Source: RGIG3528 sp045598045
Lineage (GTDB): Bacteria; Bacillota; Clostridia; Lachnospirales; Lachnospiraceae
DNA length: 64,000 bases
Direction: 5' to 3'
Assembly: GCA_045598045.1 (NCBI GenBank)
Contig: JAZLLG010000033.1
Span: 1 to 64,000, forward strand
Both the position numbers and the translations under genes were made by a program. Shown piece by piece: positions 54,735 through 62,916 of this stretch. Within the stretch, counting starts at the first letter, position 1. Every line of letters starts with the position of its first letter. Below the pieces are notes generated by a model that had not been told where the DNA came from, searched no databases, and saw only the letters and a program-made list of their open reading frames with translations.

Positions 54735-55559
54735 CTATACCGATCTGAAATCAAATCTTTCGTCTTTATTTGCAGTAAACAATGTTCCGATATTTTCACC
54801 GTCGAGAATCTTCCAAATGTTTTCAACGGTATCACCGTTTGTAATAATCATGTCTGCGCCGCATTTTGTTGCTATTTCGGCTGCATGAAGCTTTGTCTGC
54901 ATACCACCCGTTCCGACGTTTGAAGAACTTCCTTTTGCCATATTAACAACACTGTTTATATCATCTACGGTATCAATGAACTTTGCGTCAGCGTTCTTGT
55001 GAGGATCGTCCGTATAAAGACCGTCGATATCTGACATAAGAATAAGCAGATCTCCGTCAATCATTGCTGTTACGTATGCGGAAAGCGTATCATTGTCTCC
55101 GATTTCAATTTCGTTTGTGGATACAGTATCGTTTTCATTAACAATGGGAATAACTCCCATCTGAAACAGCTCGTCAAAAGTGTTGCAGGCGTTCTGATAT
55201 GAAGTGTCGTGCATTAATGTGTATTTTGTAAGAAGAATCTGCGCACATATTTGATTGTATTCCGAAAAAAGCTTCTGGTATACGGTCATAAGTGCTGCCT
55301 GACCTATTGCGGCACAAGCCTGTTTGCAGGAAATCGTTCTGGGCTTTGTCTTTAAGCCTACAGCCTGTCTTCCCACGGCAATGGCACCTGAGGAAACAAG
55401 TACTACTTCTTTACCGCTGTTGTGAATGTCGGTAATGATACGCACAAGCTTTTCAAGCTTTGCATAATCTACATTTCCGGTAGAACTGTGTGTTATGGAG
55501 GAAGAACCGACTTTAATTACAATTCTTTCTTTGTCTTTTAAATAGCTTCTCAAGTTCAT
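54735..55559 (-). CDS. proB: Glutamate 5-kinase ProB (without PUA domain)
   Basis: 274 aa from ATG 55559 (GAGG 6 nt upstream); an in-frame ATG at 55571 would leave no Shine-Dalgarno. Amino acid kinase fold: VIKVGSSSIT, VSSGAIAVG, NENDTVS and GTGGMQTKLHAA. It phosphorylates glutamate as the first step to proline. It stops after the kinase domain; the PUA domain of longer ProB proteins (about 370 aa) is missing, a known short form. Confidence 0.95.
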   Translation of the reverse strand: MNLRSYLKDKERIVIKVGSSSITHSSTGNVDYAKLEKLVRIITDIHNSGKEVVLVSSGAIAVGRQAVGLKTKPRTISCKQACAAIGQAALMTVYQKLFSEYNQICAQILLTKYTLMHDTSYQNACNTFDELFQMGVIPIVNENDTVSTNEIEIGDNDTLSAYVTAMIDGDLLILMSDIDGLYTDDPHKNADAKFIDTVDDINSVVNMAKGSSSNVGTGGMQTKLHAAEIATKCGADMIITNGDTVENIWKILDGENIGTLFTANKDERFDFRSV

Positions 55560-55571
55560 ATTGCACCTCAT

Positions 55572-57176
55572 TTATACGCCCAATGGCTTGTATTTTGTTG
55601 CGATAGCCTCAAAAACTTTTATTCCGTCCACTGCGGCGCTCATTATTCCGCCCGCATAGCCTGCACCTTCACCACACGGGTAAAGTCCCGAAATCATGCT
55701 TTCAAACTTTTCATCACGGCAAATCCTTACAGGACTTGATGTTCTTGTTTCAACACCGGAAAGAATTGCATCGCCGTCTGAAAAACCTTTGATATGTCTT
55801 TCAAAATTTGTAACGCCTTCAATTATGTCATGTCTGACGTAATCCGGTAAAGCCGGAGAAAGCTCCGACATTTCAAAATGCCCTTTTGTACATGGTTTTA
55901 CACTTCCGAAAGCATGTGTGGCTTTTCCGCTTTTAAAGTCATCAAACCTCTGCACGGGTACTGCTCCGTTGCATAAGGAGAAGCACTTTTCTTCCCAATG
56001 TCTCTGAAAACGTACACCCGCAAGAACATCATTATAGCCGGAATTTTTAAAATCTTCGGGATTAACCTGTACAACCATTGCGGAATTTGCATTAACACTG
56101 TCTCTTGCATGATTACTCATTCCGTTAACAACTGTTCTCCCCGGTTCGGAAGAAGCATTTACGACATAGCCACCCGGGCACATACAGAAAGAATATACTC
56201 CTCTGCCGCTTTCTGCCGTGTATGTCAGCTTATAATCGGCTGCCGGAAGCTTTTTATAAGAATCACCATATTGGCTTAAACCTATCATTTCCTGTAAATG
56301 CTCGATTCGTACTCCGATGGCAAAAGGTTTCTGTTCCATAATGAGTTTTTTCCCGGAAAGCATTTCAAATGTGTCTCTGGCGCTGTGACCTATGGCAAGA
56401 ACAACAACGTCGGAATATATTTGTTCACCGTTTTCAAGTACAACACCGGTAATATGGTTTGAATCATTGACAAGCAAGTCTGAAACATATGCTCCGAAAC
56501 GGAACTCAGCCCCAAAAGCTTTACATGCTTCGCGCATCCCTTTAACGGTGTTTTTAAGAACGTCCGTTCCGATATGCGGTTTATTGTTAATCAAAATATC
56601 CGGATCTGCGCCATATTCTACGAATGTCGAAAGAGCCAGACCGATACGACCGAACTTATCTTTTACTCCGGTATTCAGCTTACCGTCCGAAAAAGTACCG
56701 GCTCCGCCTTCACCAAACTGTACATTGCATTTAGGATTTAAGTTTCCGGTTTCCCAGAATTTTTCAACTTCTTCGGTACGTCTGTCAACATCATAGCCTC
56801 TCTCCAACACAAGAGGTCTGTACCCGTTTTGGGCAAGCATATAGGCCGTAAAAAGGCCGGCAGGCCCGCAGCCTATGACAATCGGCCTGTCATGAAGTTC
56901 AAGCCCGCCCGAAGGCAAAAATCGGTATTCTACGGAAGTTTCCTTTGTAATTTTGCCGTTCGAATTTTTAACGAGCTTGTCTTCACTTGAATTACCGGTA
57001 ATTTCCGCGGAAATAGAATAAACATAAAGAACATTATCTTTTTCACGGGCATCAATCGAGCGTTTTTCAATCTTCCATTTTACGTTGTTTTCAGAAGATT
57101 TAAGCACTTTAAGTACAGCAGCCTTAAGCTGTTCTTCGGTATGATTGATATTCAGTTTTACCTGAAATTTAACCAT
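55572..57176 (-). CDS. FAD-dependent dehydrogenase of the COG2509 family
   Basis: 534 aa. A basic N-terminal domain of about 90 residues precedes FAD-binding VIGCGPAGLFTAYMLAQNG near 100. Family signatures include VQFGEGGAGTFSDGKLN and CPGGYVVNASSE, and the second FAD motif YPCGEGAGYAGGI is near the end. The reaction is unknown. It is joined by a 1-bp overlap to the BaiN-type gene and read together with proB. Confidence 0.88.
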   Translation of the reverse strand: MVKFQVKLNINHTEEQLKAAVLKVLKSSENNVKWKIEKRSIDAREKDNVLYVYSISAEITGNSSEDKLVKNSNGKITKETSVEYRFLPSGGLELHDRPIVIGCGPAGLFTAYMLAQNGYRPLVLERGYDVDRRTEEVEKFWETGNLNPKCNVQFGEGGAGTFSDGKLNTGVKDKFGRIGLALSTFVEYGADPDILINNKPHIGTDVLKNTVKGMREACKAFGAEFRFGAYVSDLLVNDSNHITGVVLENGEQIYSDVVVLAIGHSARDTFEMLSGKKLIMEQKPFAIGVRIEHLQEMIGLSQYGDSYKKLPAADYKLTYTAESGRGVYSFCMCPGGYVVNASSEPGRTVVNGMSNHARDSVNANSAMVVQVNPEDFKNSGYNDVLAGVRFQRHWEEKCFSLCNGAVPVQRFDDFKSGKATHAFGSVKPCTKGHFEMSELSPALPDYVRHDIIEGVTNFERHIKGFSDGDAILSGVETRTSSPVRICRDEKFESMISGLYPCGEGAGYAGGIMSAAVDGIKVFEAIATKYKPLGV

Positions 57177-58402
57177 TATTTTCTTACCAATGCGGCATTT
57201 TTACCTGCAACATAACCTGATGACCATGCCCACTGAAGGTTATACCCGCCGCATGTACCGTCAACATCAATTATTTCACCTGCAAAGAAAAGCCCCTTTA
57301 CAAGTTTTGATTCCATCGTATCACTGTTAATTTCGGAAGTATCTGCTCCGCCGGCCACAACCTGTGCCATATCAAAGGAATTCGTGCCGGTAATCTTAAA
57401 CTCATAGTTTTTCATAAGTTCTGCAAGACGCGAAATATTTTTATCGGTAAGCATTGCTCTTGCAGATGCATAAACATCCATTCCGAGCTTTACAAGCATA
57501 ATATAATTGAGTTTATGATTTAAGAGACCGGTAAGTGCTTCTTCTACCGTTCTTTTCATTGTACTTCTGCTTCGAAGTTCTTCTTCCAAAGAAGCTGCGT
57601 CGACTTCAGGAAAGAAATCCACTTTGGCTTTTATATCATGATTGCCTTCGTTAAGCTCCGAAACAAATCTGCTGACCTGCATTGCCGGAATTCCGGAAAT
57701 GCCTTTGTCTGAGAAAAGAAGTTCGCCTTTTTCTGATGAAACTTCTTTGTTATCGGAGAAAATACGAATTCCTGCCTCACATCTTACTCCGTTAATTGTA
57801 CGCAAAAACCTGTCATTGCTTTTTAACTGGACAAGTGCAGGATAAAGCTTGGTAACTTTATGCCCGAGCTTTCTGACAAGGTCATAACCGTTGAATAAAG
57901 ATGTATCTTTCATGTTTGCAAAGCTTCCGCAAGCCATAATTACAGAATCAAAGCGGTTATCATTAACAAGAAAAAAGTCACCTTTTTTTTCAATACGATT
58001 CACGGTTTCGTTTTTTACCTTTACTTCAGCTTCCCTGCATGCAAGTGACAAAGCGCCTGAAACCGACGCTGCCTGCTCGGAATTGGGATATACGTAACCA
58101 TTTCTGACTTTTGGGAGGATACCTATGCTTTTAAAGAAATCCATGGCATCCTTCTCACTGAATTCTTTTAATGCAGCCTTTACAAATTCAGGATGATTCC
58201 CTCTAAAGAACTCCGGTGACATATTCATATTTGTAAAATTACATTTACCGTTTCCCGTGGCGTTTATTTTCTTTCCAAGTGTGTCTTTTGCTTCAAATAC
58301 GGTAACATCGGCACCACCCCGGGATGCAAAAATTGCGGCGAGCATCCCGGATGCCCCGCCGCCTATAACTGCTGTCTTTGTTTTTATCATTTCGCCACTC
58401 AA
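57176..58402 (-). CDS. BaiN/YhiN-type NAD(P)/FAD-dependent oxidoreductase
   Basis: 408 aa. FAD motif AVIGGGASGMLAAIFASRGG near 10, GKKINATGNGKCNFTN near 43, and a C-terminal FFAGEIIDVDGTCGGYNLQWA. Relatives include the proposed flavin reductase BaiN of bile-acid metabolism, but most have no known substrate. The start is TTG 58402: it overlaps the preceding stop as TTGA and has AGGAG 7 nt upstream. An internal ATG at 58390 lacks a good site. Confidence 0.88.
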   Translation of the reverse strand: MSGEMIKTKTAVIGGGASGMLAAIFASRGGADVTVFEAKDTLGKKINATGNGKCNFTNMNMSPEFFRGNHPEFVKAALKEFSEKDAMDFFKSIGILPKVRNGYVYPNSEQAASVSGALSLACREAEVKVKNETVNRIEKKGDFFLVNDNRFDSVIMACGSFANMKDTSLFNGYDLVRKLGHKVTKLYPALVQLKSNDRFLRTINGVRCEAGIRIFSDNKEVSSEKGELLFSDKGISGIPAMQVSRFVSELNEGNHDIKAKVDFFPEVDAASLEEELRSRSTMKRTVEEALTGLLNHKLNYIMLVKLGMDVYASARAMLTDKNISRLAELMKNYEFKITGTNSFDMAQVVAGGADTSEINSDTMESKLVKGLFFAGEIIDVDGTCGGYNLQWAWSSGYVAGKNAALVRK

Positions 58403-60039
58403 ATGTGTACTCCTATCTTCAGGAGAATGCTCAAAATTCTTCCTCCCATAGGAAGTTCAAGCAGTTCCTCTCTTGATAAAGTGCCCGTAAAAATCATAAG
58501 TGCGCCGTAAATAAGAACCGCAAACCCTATCGAAATAACAAGATTGATTGCGCTTATATGAATTACAAGGGACAGACCTTTGTAGAGTAAATATGCGGAT
58601 GCACCCATAACTATGGAAAAAAGTGCAGGCTTAAAAAAGGTATCCATAATCTCCTGTCTGTAAGAAGTCTCTCTTCGAATCGAAACCCAGTTTAATATGC
58701 TTACAATAAAAGGGAATACCATATAACCGATGGGAAGAACATAAACACCCATTGTAGTATTTCTTAACAAAGGAAAATCCACAAGTATATAAACAACAAT
58801 GCCTATACAAGCATGAATAATGGGCTTATTAAGCCTTCCTATTCCCTGAAGTATGCTGTTCGTTGTCGTAGAGTAAGCAAAGAACACGACACTCATTCCG
58901 CCGAGAAGCATAAGCCTTACAGAAACGTCCAATGGATTACCGTCGGGCTGGCTGAAACATATTTTAAGGATAGGTCTTGCAAGAGCGATAAGACCGGCAG
59001 CCGAAGGAATTGCAATCATCATGTTAAGCTTGACAGCCTGACCGATTTTCTCATGAACCATTGAAGTAGTGCCGGTTGTATAAGCCTTAACAACATTAGG
59101 AATAATGGCTACACCGATTGCTGATGCAATTGCAAGAGGAACGTTTGTTATAAGACGGAACTTTGCGGAATAAATTCCGAACAAAGTAAGTCTCATATCT
59201 TCCGAAATGCCTTTCTTGGCAAGAACATTGTTAAATAAAGCCGAGTCAAGCGTTCCTGTAACAGAATAAAGGAACTGATTAAGTATTATGGGAAGAAGTG
59301 TAATTATCAGTACTTTAAAAAGATCACCGTAAGAATCGACAACACCGGATTTGTCTCGTCTGAGCTTTCTCATCAATGTAGGCTTATAAATGATGAAAAT
59401 GAAAAGAAGGAAGCAAAGGCCTGCTATTGCACTGAGTAAAGTACCAAGTGTGCCGCCTGCGGCACCGTATGCATAAGGTGCAACCGTGTCAGCAAAATTC
59501 TTCATGAAAATTACGGCAAAAACAAGACCGCCGGCAACATGAACAACCTGTTCGATTATCTGCGAAACAGCTGTCGGAATAACGGTATTTTTACCTTGGA
59601 AGAAGCCTCTGATGACTCCCATGATTGCAAAAACAAAAATGGTAGGTGCCAGCATTCTGAGCGGAATCGCAGACATGGGTGACTGGAAAAGCTTCACGGA
59701 AATCTGCTTTGCAAAAACATAAACAAGCACAGCCATTATAAGACCGATACCCCCTGCAAAGCCCATAGCTACTTTAAAAATACGATATGAATTCTTATAT
59801 TCCTTTTTGGACTCTTTTAAGGAAACAAGACGTGATACAGCGATGGGAATGCCGTAGGTGGAAAGAAGAAGTGCAATATTGTACACTTCGTAGGCGTTTG
59901 AATATGCGCCGTTACCTTCATCTCCTATTATTTTTGTTAAAGGAATACGAAAAATAAGCCCCAATAATCTGCTGATAATGGAGGCTGCTGCAAGAATGGA
60001 ACCTTGTATGTAAAAAGAATTACCTTTTTTTTCCGACAT
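58399..60039 (-). CDS. SpoVB/MurJ-like MATE-type flippase
   Basis: 546 aa, about 14 membrane helices. It begins with FYIQGSILAAASIISRLLGLIFRIPL, typical of the MOP superfamily polysaccharide/lipid II flippases (SpoVB, YtgP/Amj-type, MurJ). It may export lipid II or an exopolysaccharide lipid carrier; which one cannot be told. It lies between ybeY and the BaiN-type gene. Confidence 0.88.
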   Translation of the reverse strand: MSEKKGNSFYIQGSILAAASIISRLLGLIFRIPLTKIIGDEGNGAYSNAYEVYNIALLLSTYGIPIAVSRLVSLKESKKEYKNSYRIFKVAMGFAGGIGLIMAVLVYVFAKQISVKLFQSPMSAIPLRMLAPTIFVFAIMGVIRGFFQGKNTVIPTAVSQIIEQVVHVAGGLVFAVIFMKNFADTVAPYAYGAAGGTLGTLLSAIAGLCFLLFIFIIYKPTLMRKLRRDKSGVVDSYGDLFKVLIITLLPIILNQFLYSVTGTLDSALFNNVLAKKGISEDMRLTLFGIYSAKFRLITNVPLAIASAIGVAIIPNVVKAYTTGTTSMVHEKIGQAVKLNMMIAIPSAAGLIALARPILKICFSQPDGNPLDVSVRLMLLGGMSVVFFAYSTTTNSILQGIGRLNKPIIHACIGIVVYILVDFPLLRNTTMGVYVLPIGYMVFPFIVSILNWVSIRRETSYRQEIMDTFFKPALFSIVMGASAYLLYKGLSLVIHISAINLVISIGFAVLIYGALMIFTGTLSREELLELPMGGRILSILLKIGVHI

Positions 60040-60054
60040 AAAAATTACCTGAAA

Positions 60055-60552
60055 CTATCTTTCAATGCCCAATGAGCTTAAAACCTCACGCTGCATTCTT
60101 TCCATTTCTTCACGTTCTTCATCGTTTTCGTGGTCATATCCGAAAAGATGGAACATACTGTGGCACACAAGAAAAAGCAACTCGCGCTTTTTTGAGTGTC
60201 CGTATTCTTTTGCCTGCTCTTCGACTTTGTCAACGGAGATGACAATATCACCGAGAAGAAGCTCTCCCGAATCAGGATTGCAAAGCTCGATTTCCTCATC
60301 TTCGGTAAAATCAAAGACTGCAGGCGTATCATAATCTATGAGCGGAAACGAAAGCACATCTGTCGGCCTGTCAATGCCGCGTGCTTCTTTATTAAGCTCA
60401 TGTATAACTTCATTGTCTGTAAGAAGTACGTTTACCTCTGCCTCATATGGGCATGAAACGTAGTCCAGACAGGCCTCGACCGTACGGATTATATCACTTT
60501 CGACCGGGAAGTCAAATTCATATTCGTTATCGGATTCAAAATTTACTGTCAT
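60055..60552 (-). CDS. ybeY: Endoribonuclease YbeY
   Basis: 165 aa. Zinc site HSMFHLFGYDH near 131-141 (Hx3Hx5H) and the conserved Arg in NKEARGIDRPTDVLSFP. It is involved in 16S rRNA 3' maturation and ribosome quality control. It overlaps the HD gene by ATGA in the Firmicutes phoH-pgpH-ybeY order. Confidence 0.97.
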   Translation of the reverse strand: MTVNFESDNEYEFDFPVESDIIRTVEACLDYVSCPYEAEVNVLLTDNEVIHELNKEARGIDRPTDVLSFPLIDYDTPAVFDFTEDEEIELCNPDSGELLLGDIVISVDKVEEQAKEYGHSKKRELLFLVCHSMFHLFGYDHENDEEREEMERMQREVLSSLGIER

Positions 60553-61931
60553 TTGTTCTCCAGTTTATTTATGGTTTCAACAAAGTATTCGCGAATGTAG
60601 TTACAGTCCTTAAGTGAAAGTCCCGAAGAATTAAATCTGCCCTGTGTAACCTCTTTCCCGATTACACTGTCAACAAGCTTTTCGGGAAATACCGTTCCGT
60701 TTGTGGATTTGATAAAGTAATAGGTGGTTACAACAGTATCCGCAATGATGATAAGAGCTGATTCGCAGGAGAACACCCCGTTTGCGGTGTGTTTAGCACA
60801 TCCCTTAAGACATTCGATAAGTCTTTCGGGAAAATCGTTCTCTTTCGCAATGTTAATAGTGTTTGTATAAACTTCACCGGCTTTGATTTTACCGATTTCA
60901 TGATAAAGCGCTCCGGCTCTGACAAGATCGGAATCGACATTCGGAAGGCCGTCCGCACATTTCCCCGCAAGTCTAGAAACACGAAGTGAATGAAGATATG
61001 CAGTTCTTTTGCTTTCCTTAAGCTTAAGGATAAGCTCTGCAGATTCGTCACAATACTGTTTAACCGACTCATCCGATACCGGAAGTTCATCAATGGCATT
61101 ATTAAGAGCCTGCTCAATAACATCCGCAGAAGAATTACCGGAAGCAACCGGTCCTTCGCTGCCCTCGTAAGAAACATTGTTCGTTTCTTCTGCAACCTCA
61201 TTAAGATACTTGAAACCTGCTGCTGATTCGATAATCGGTTCAGCAGGAACATTTGAAGGCAAAACGGAGCTTTCAAGTATATTGCCAAGGAATTTCTTCA
61301 AAAGGAAAGTAACAAAGACAATGATTAAAAATGTGATGATAAGGCTAAGTGAAACCGTATTAAAAGAATCATGAATTATAAACTTGTTTAAAAGCAGTGA
61401 GCAAATAAGCGTAAGTGCTGCCATGGAAACCATGCAGTAAAGCATTGTGGAAAAGTCTTTAATAAACTTGACAAATACACAAAGTGCGCTTACGCAAACA
61501 ACAGAAATGATAAGCCCCTTAAGAGTGTTGTTTTGAAGGTGTGCTGCCTGAAGAACATAAAAATACGAAACAAACATTCCGAGATTAACGTCAACAAGAG
61601 CCGCAATGAGTACTCCGCCAAGCATCCAAAAAGGGAAATTAATGAAGTCCTCCGTGACAAGCAAAAGCAGCCCCGGGAACATATAAAGAATTGAGGCAGT
61701 AACAAGCTTGTGCGGGGTTGAAAAGACCTTCTTTGAAGAAGCGCCGGAATATGCAATAATGACAATTCCGATAAAAACACTGGCAATAATGTATAAAGTG
61801 TTATATTTGACGACTCCGGAATTACGATAAACAAAGCTTACGATAACTGCCGAAATGACTGCAACTATAACAGCAAAAATACTGAATCTTGTTATTAATA
61901 ATTTATCTTGTTGTTCTCTTTCTTCCGGCAT
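60549..61931 (-). CDS. Membrane HD-domain protein in the PgpH position, degenerate HD motif
   Basis: 460 aa. Six or seven membrane helices (15-225), a Ser/Glu-rich linker (235-285), then an HDIG-type domain (about 300-450). Between phoH and ybeY Firmicutes usually encode PgpH, a c-di-AMP phosphodiesterase of about 700 aa with an extracellular domain. Here that outer domain is absent, the metal motif reads YHEIGK instead of HD, and the downstream NPHD and HHGT-type motifs of PgpH are not seen. A His in KHTANG and an Asp in IIADTVV remain. Activity is uncertain. Confidence 0.82.
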   Translation of the reverse strand: MPEEREQQDKLLITRFSIFAVIVAVISAVIVSFVYRNSGVVKYNTLYIIASVFIGIVIIAYSGASSKKVFSTPHKLVTASILYMFPGLLLLVTEDFINFPFWMLGGVLIAALVDVNLGMFVSYFYVLQAAHLQNNTLKGLIISVVCVSALCVFVKFIKDFSTMLYCMVSMAALTLICSLLLNKFIIHDSFNTVSLSLIITFLIIVFVTFLLKKFLGNILESSVLPSNVPAEPIIESAAGFKYLNEVAEETNNVSYEGSEGPVASGNSSADVIEQALNNAIDELPVSDESVKQYCDESAELILKLKESKRTAYLHSLRVSRLAGKCADGLPNVDSDLVRAGALYHEIGKIKAGEVYTNTINIAKENDFPERLIECLKGCAKHTANGVFSCESALIIIADTVVTTYYFIKSTNGTVFPEKLVDSVIGKEVTQGRFNSSGLSLKDCNYIREYFVETINKLENK

Positions 61932-62916
61932 TATTATTCTGATCCTTTACCTTTGATTTTTCTTTATTTTCGTACTGCTCGTATGCATTAACAATCTTCT
62001 GAACAAGAGGATGTCTGACAACATCAAGGCTTGTCAGCTTTGCAATGCCGATCTCATCGATTTTGCCAAGCACCTTCAATGCGGTGTCAAGACCTGATTC
62101 GGCACCTGCCGGAAGGTCTTTTTGCGTAATATCACCGGTGATGATGGCTTTGGAGCCAAAACCGATACGAGTCAGAAACATCTTCATTTGTGCAGGTGTA
62201 GTGTTTTGAGCTTCGTCAAGGATAATAAATGCATTATCCAAAGTACGACCTCTCATGTATGCAAGAGGCGCAACTTCAATAAGTCCCTTTTCCATATTAC
62301 GCTGGAATGTCTCCGCTCCCATTATCTGATAAAGAGCATCATAAAGCGGGCGCAAATAAGGGTCAACCTTACTCTGAAGATCACCGGGAAGGAAACCCAG
62401 CTTCTCTCCGGCTTCTATTGCGGGTCTTGTGAGAATAATCCTTGAAACTTCATCGTTCTTGAAGGCTTTTATAGCCATTGCCATGGCAAGATACGTTTTT
62501 CCCGTACCTGCGGGACCTATTCCGAAAACAATCATTTTATTGCGGATAAGGTCAACATACTCCTTCTGACCCATCGTTTTGGGCTTAATCGGTTTTCCCA
62601 TGATGGTGTAGGCTATAATGTCCTTGTCTGCTTCGGAAACGGAAGCAAGACGATTTTCAAGAGCCATAGCGATGGAATAATTAACTGCCTGCTCTGAAAG
62701 CACACCGTTTTTTTCAAGATTTTCGCATAAACTTTGAATAAGGGACGAAACAACAGAAACATTAGACGGAGCACCGATTATCTTAAGCTCTCCGTCTCTG
62801 GCTATAAGCGAAATATTGAAATTTTTTTCAATGTTTTTAGCGTATTTATCAAGCTCTCCGAAAATCTCCTTAATCTCGGATGCTTCTAAATGAAGAATTT
62901 CTTCTACGGATTCCAT
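61903..62916 (-). CDS. phoH: PhoH family ATPase
   Basis: 337 aa. An N-terminal KH-like region precedes the P-loop GIGPAGTGKTYLAMAMA near 135 and Walker B FIILDEAQNTTPAQMK near 230. The C-terminal tail is basic (KDQNNNAGRKRTTR). It is an RNA-associated ATPase, possibly a helicase, linked by conserved neighbourhood to YbeY. It overlaps the HD gene by 29 nt and the upstream GGDEF gene by one base. Confidence 0.95.
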   Translation of the reverse strand: MESVEEILHLEASEIKEIFGELDKYAKNIEKNFNISLIARDGELKIIGAPSNVSVVSSLIQSLCENLEKNGVLSEQAVNYSIAMALENRLASVSEADKDIIAYTIMGKPIKPKTMGQKEYVDLIRNKMIVFGIGPAGTGKTYLAMAMAIKAFKNDEVSRIILTRPAIEAGEKLGFLPGDLQSKVDPYLRPLYDALYQIMGAETFQRNMEKGLIEVAPLAYMRGRTLDNAFIILDEAQNTTPAQMKMFLTRIGFGSKAIITGDITQKDLPAGAESGLDTALKVLGKIDEIGIAKLTSLDVVRHPLVQKIVNAYEQYENKEKSKVKDQNNNAGRKRTTR

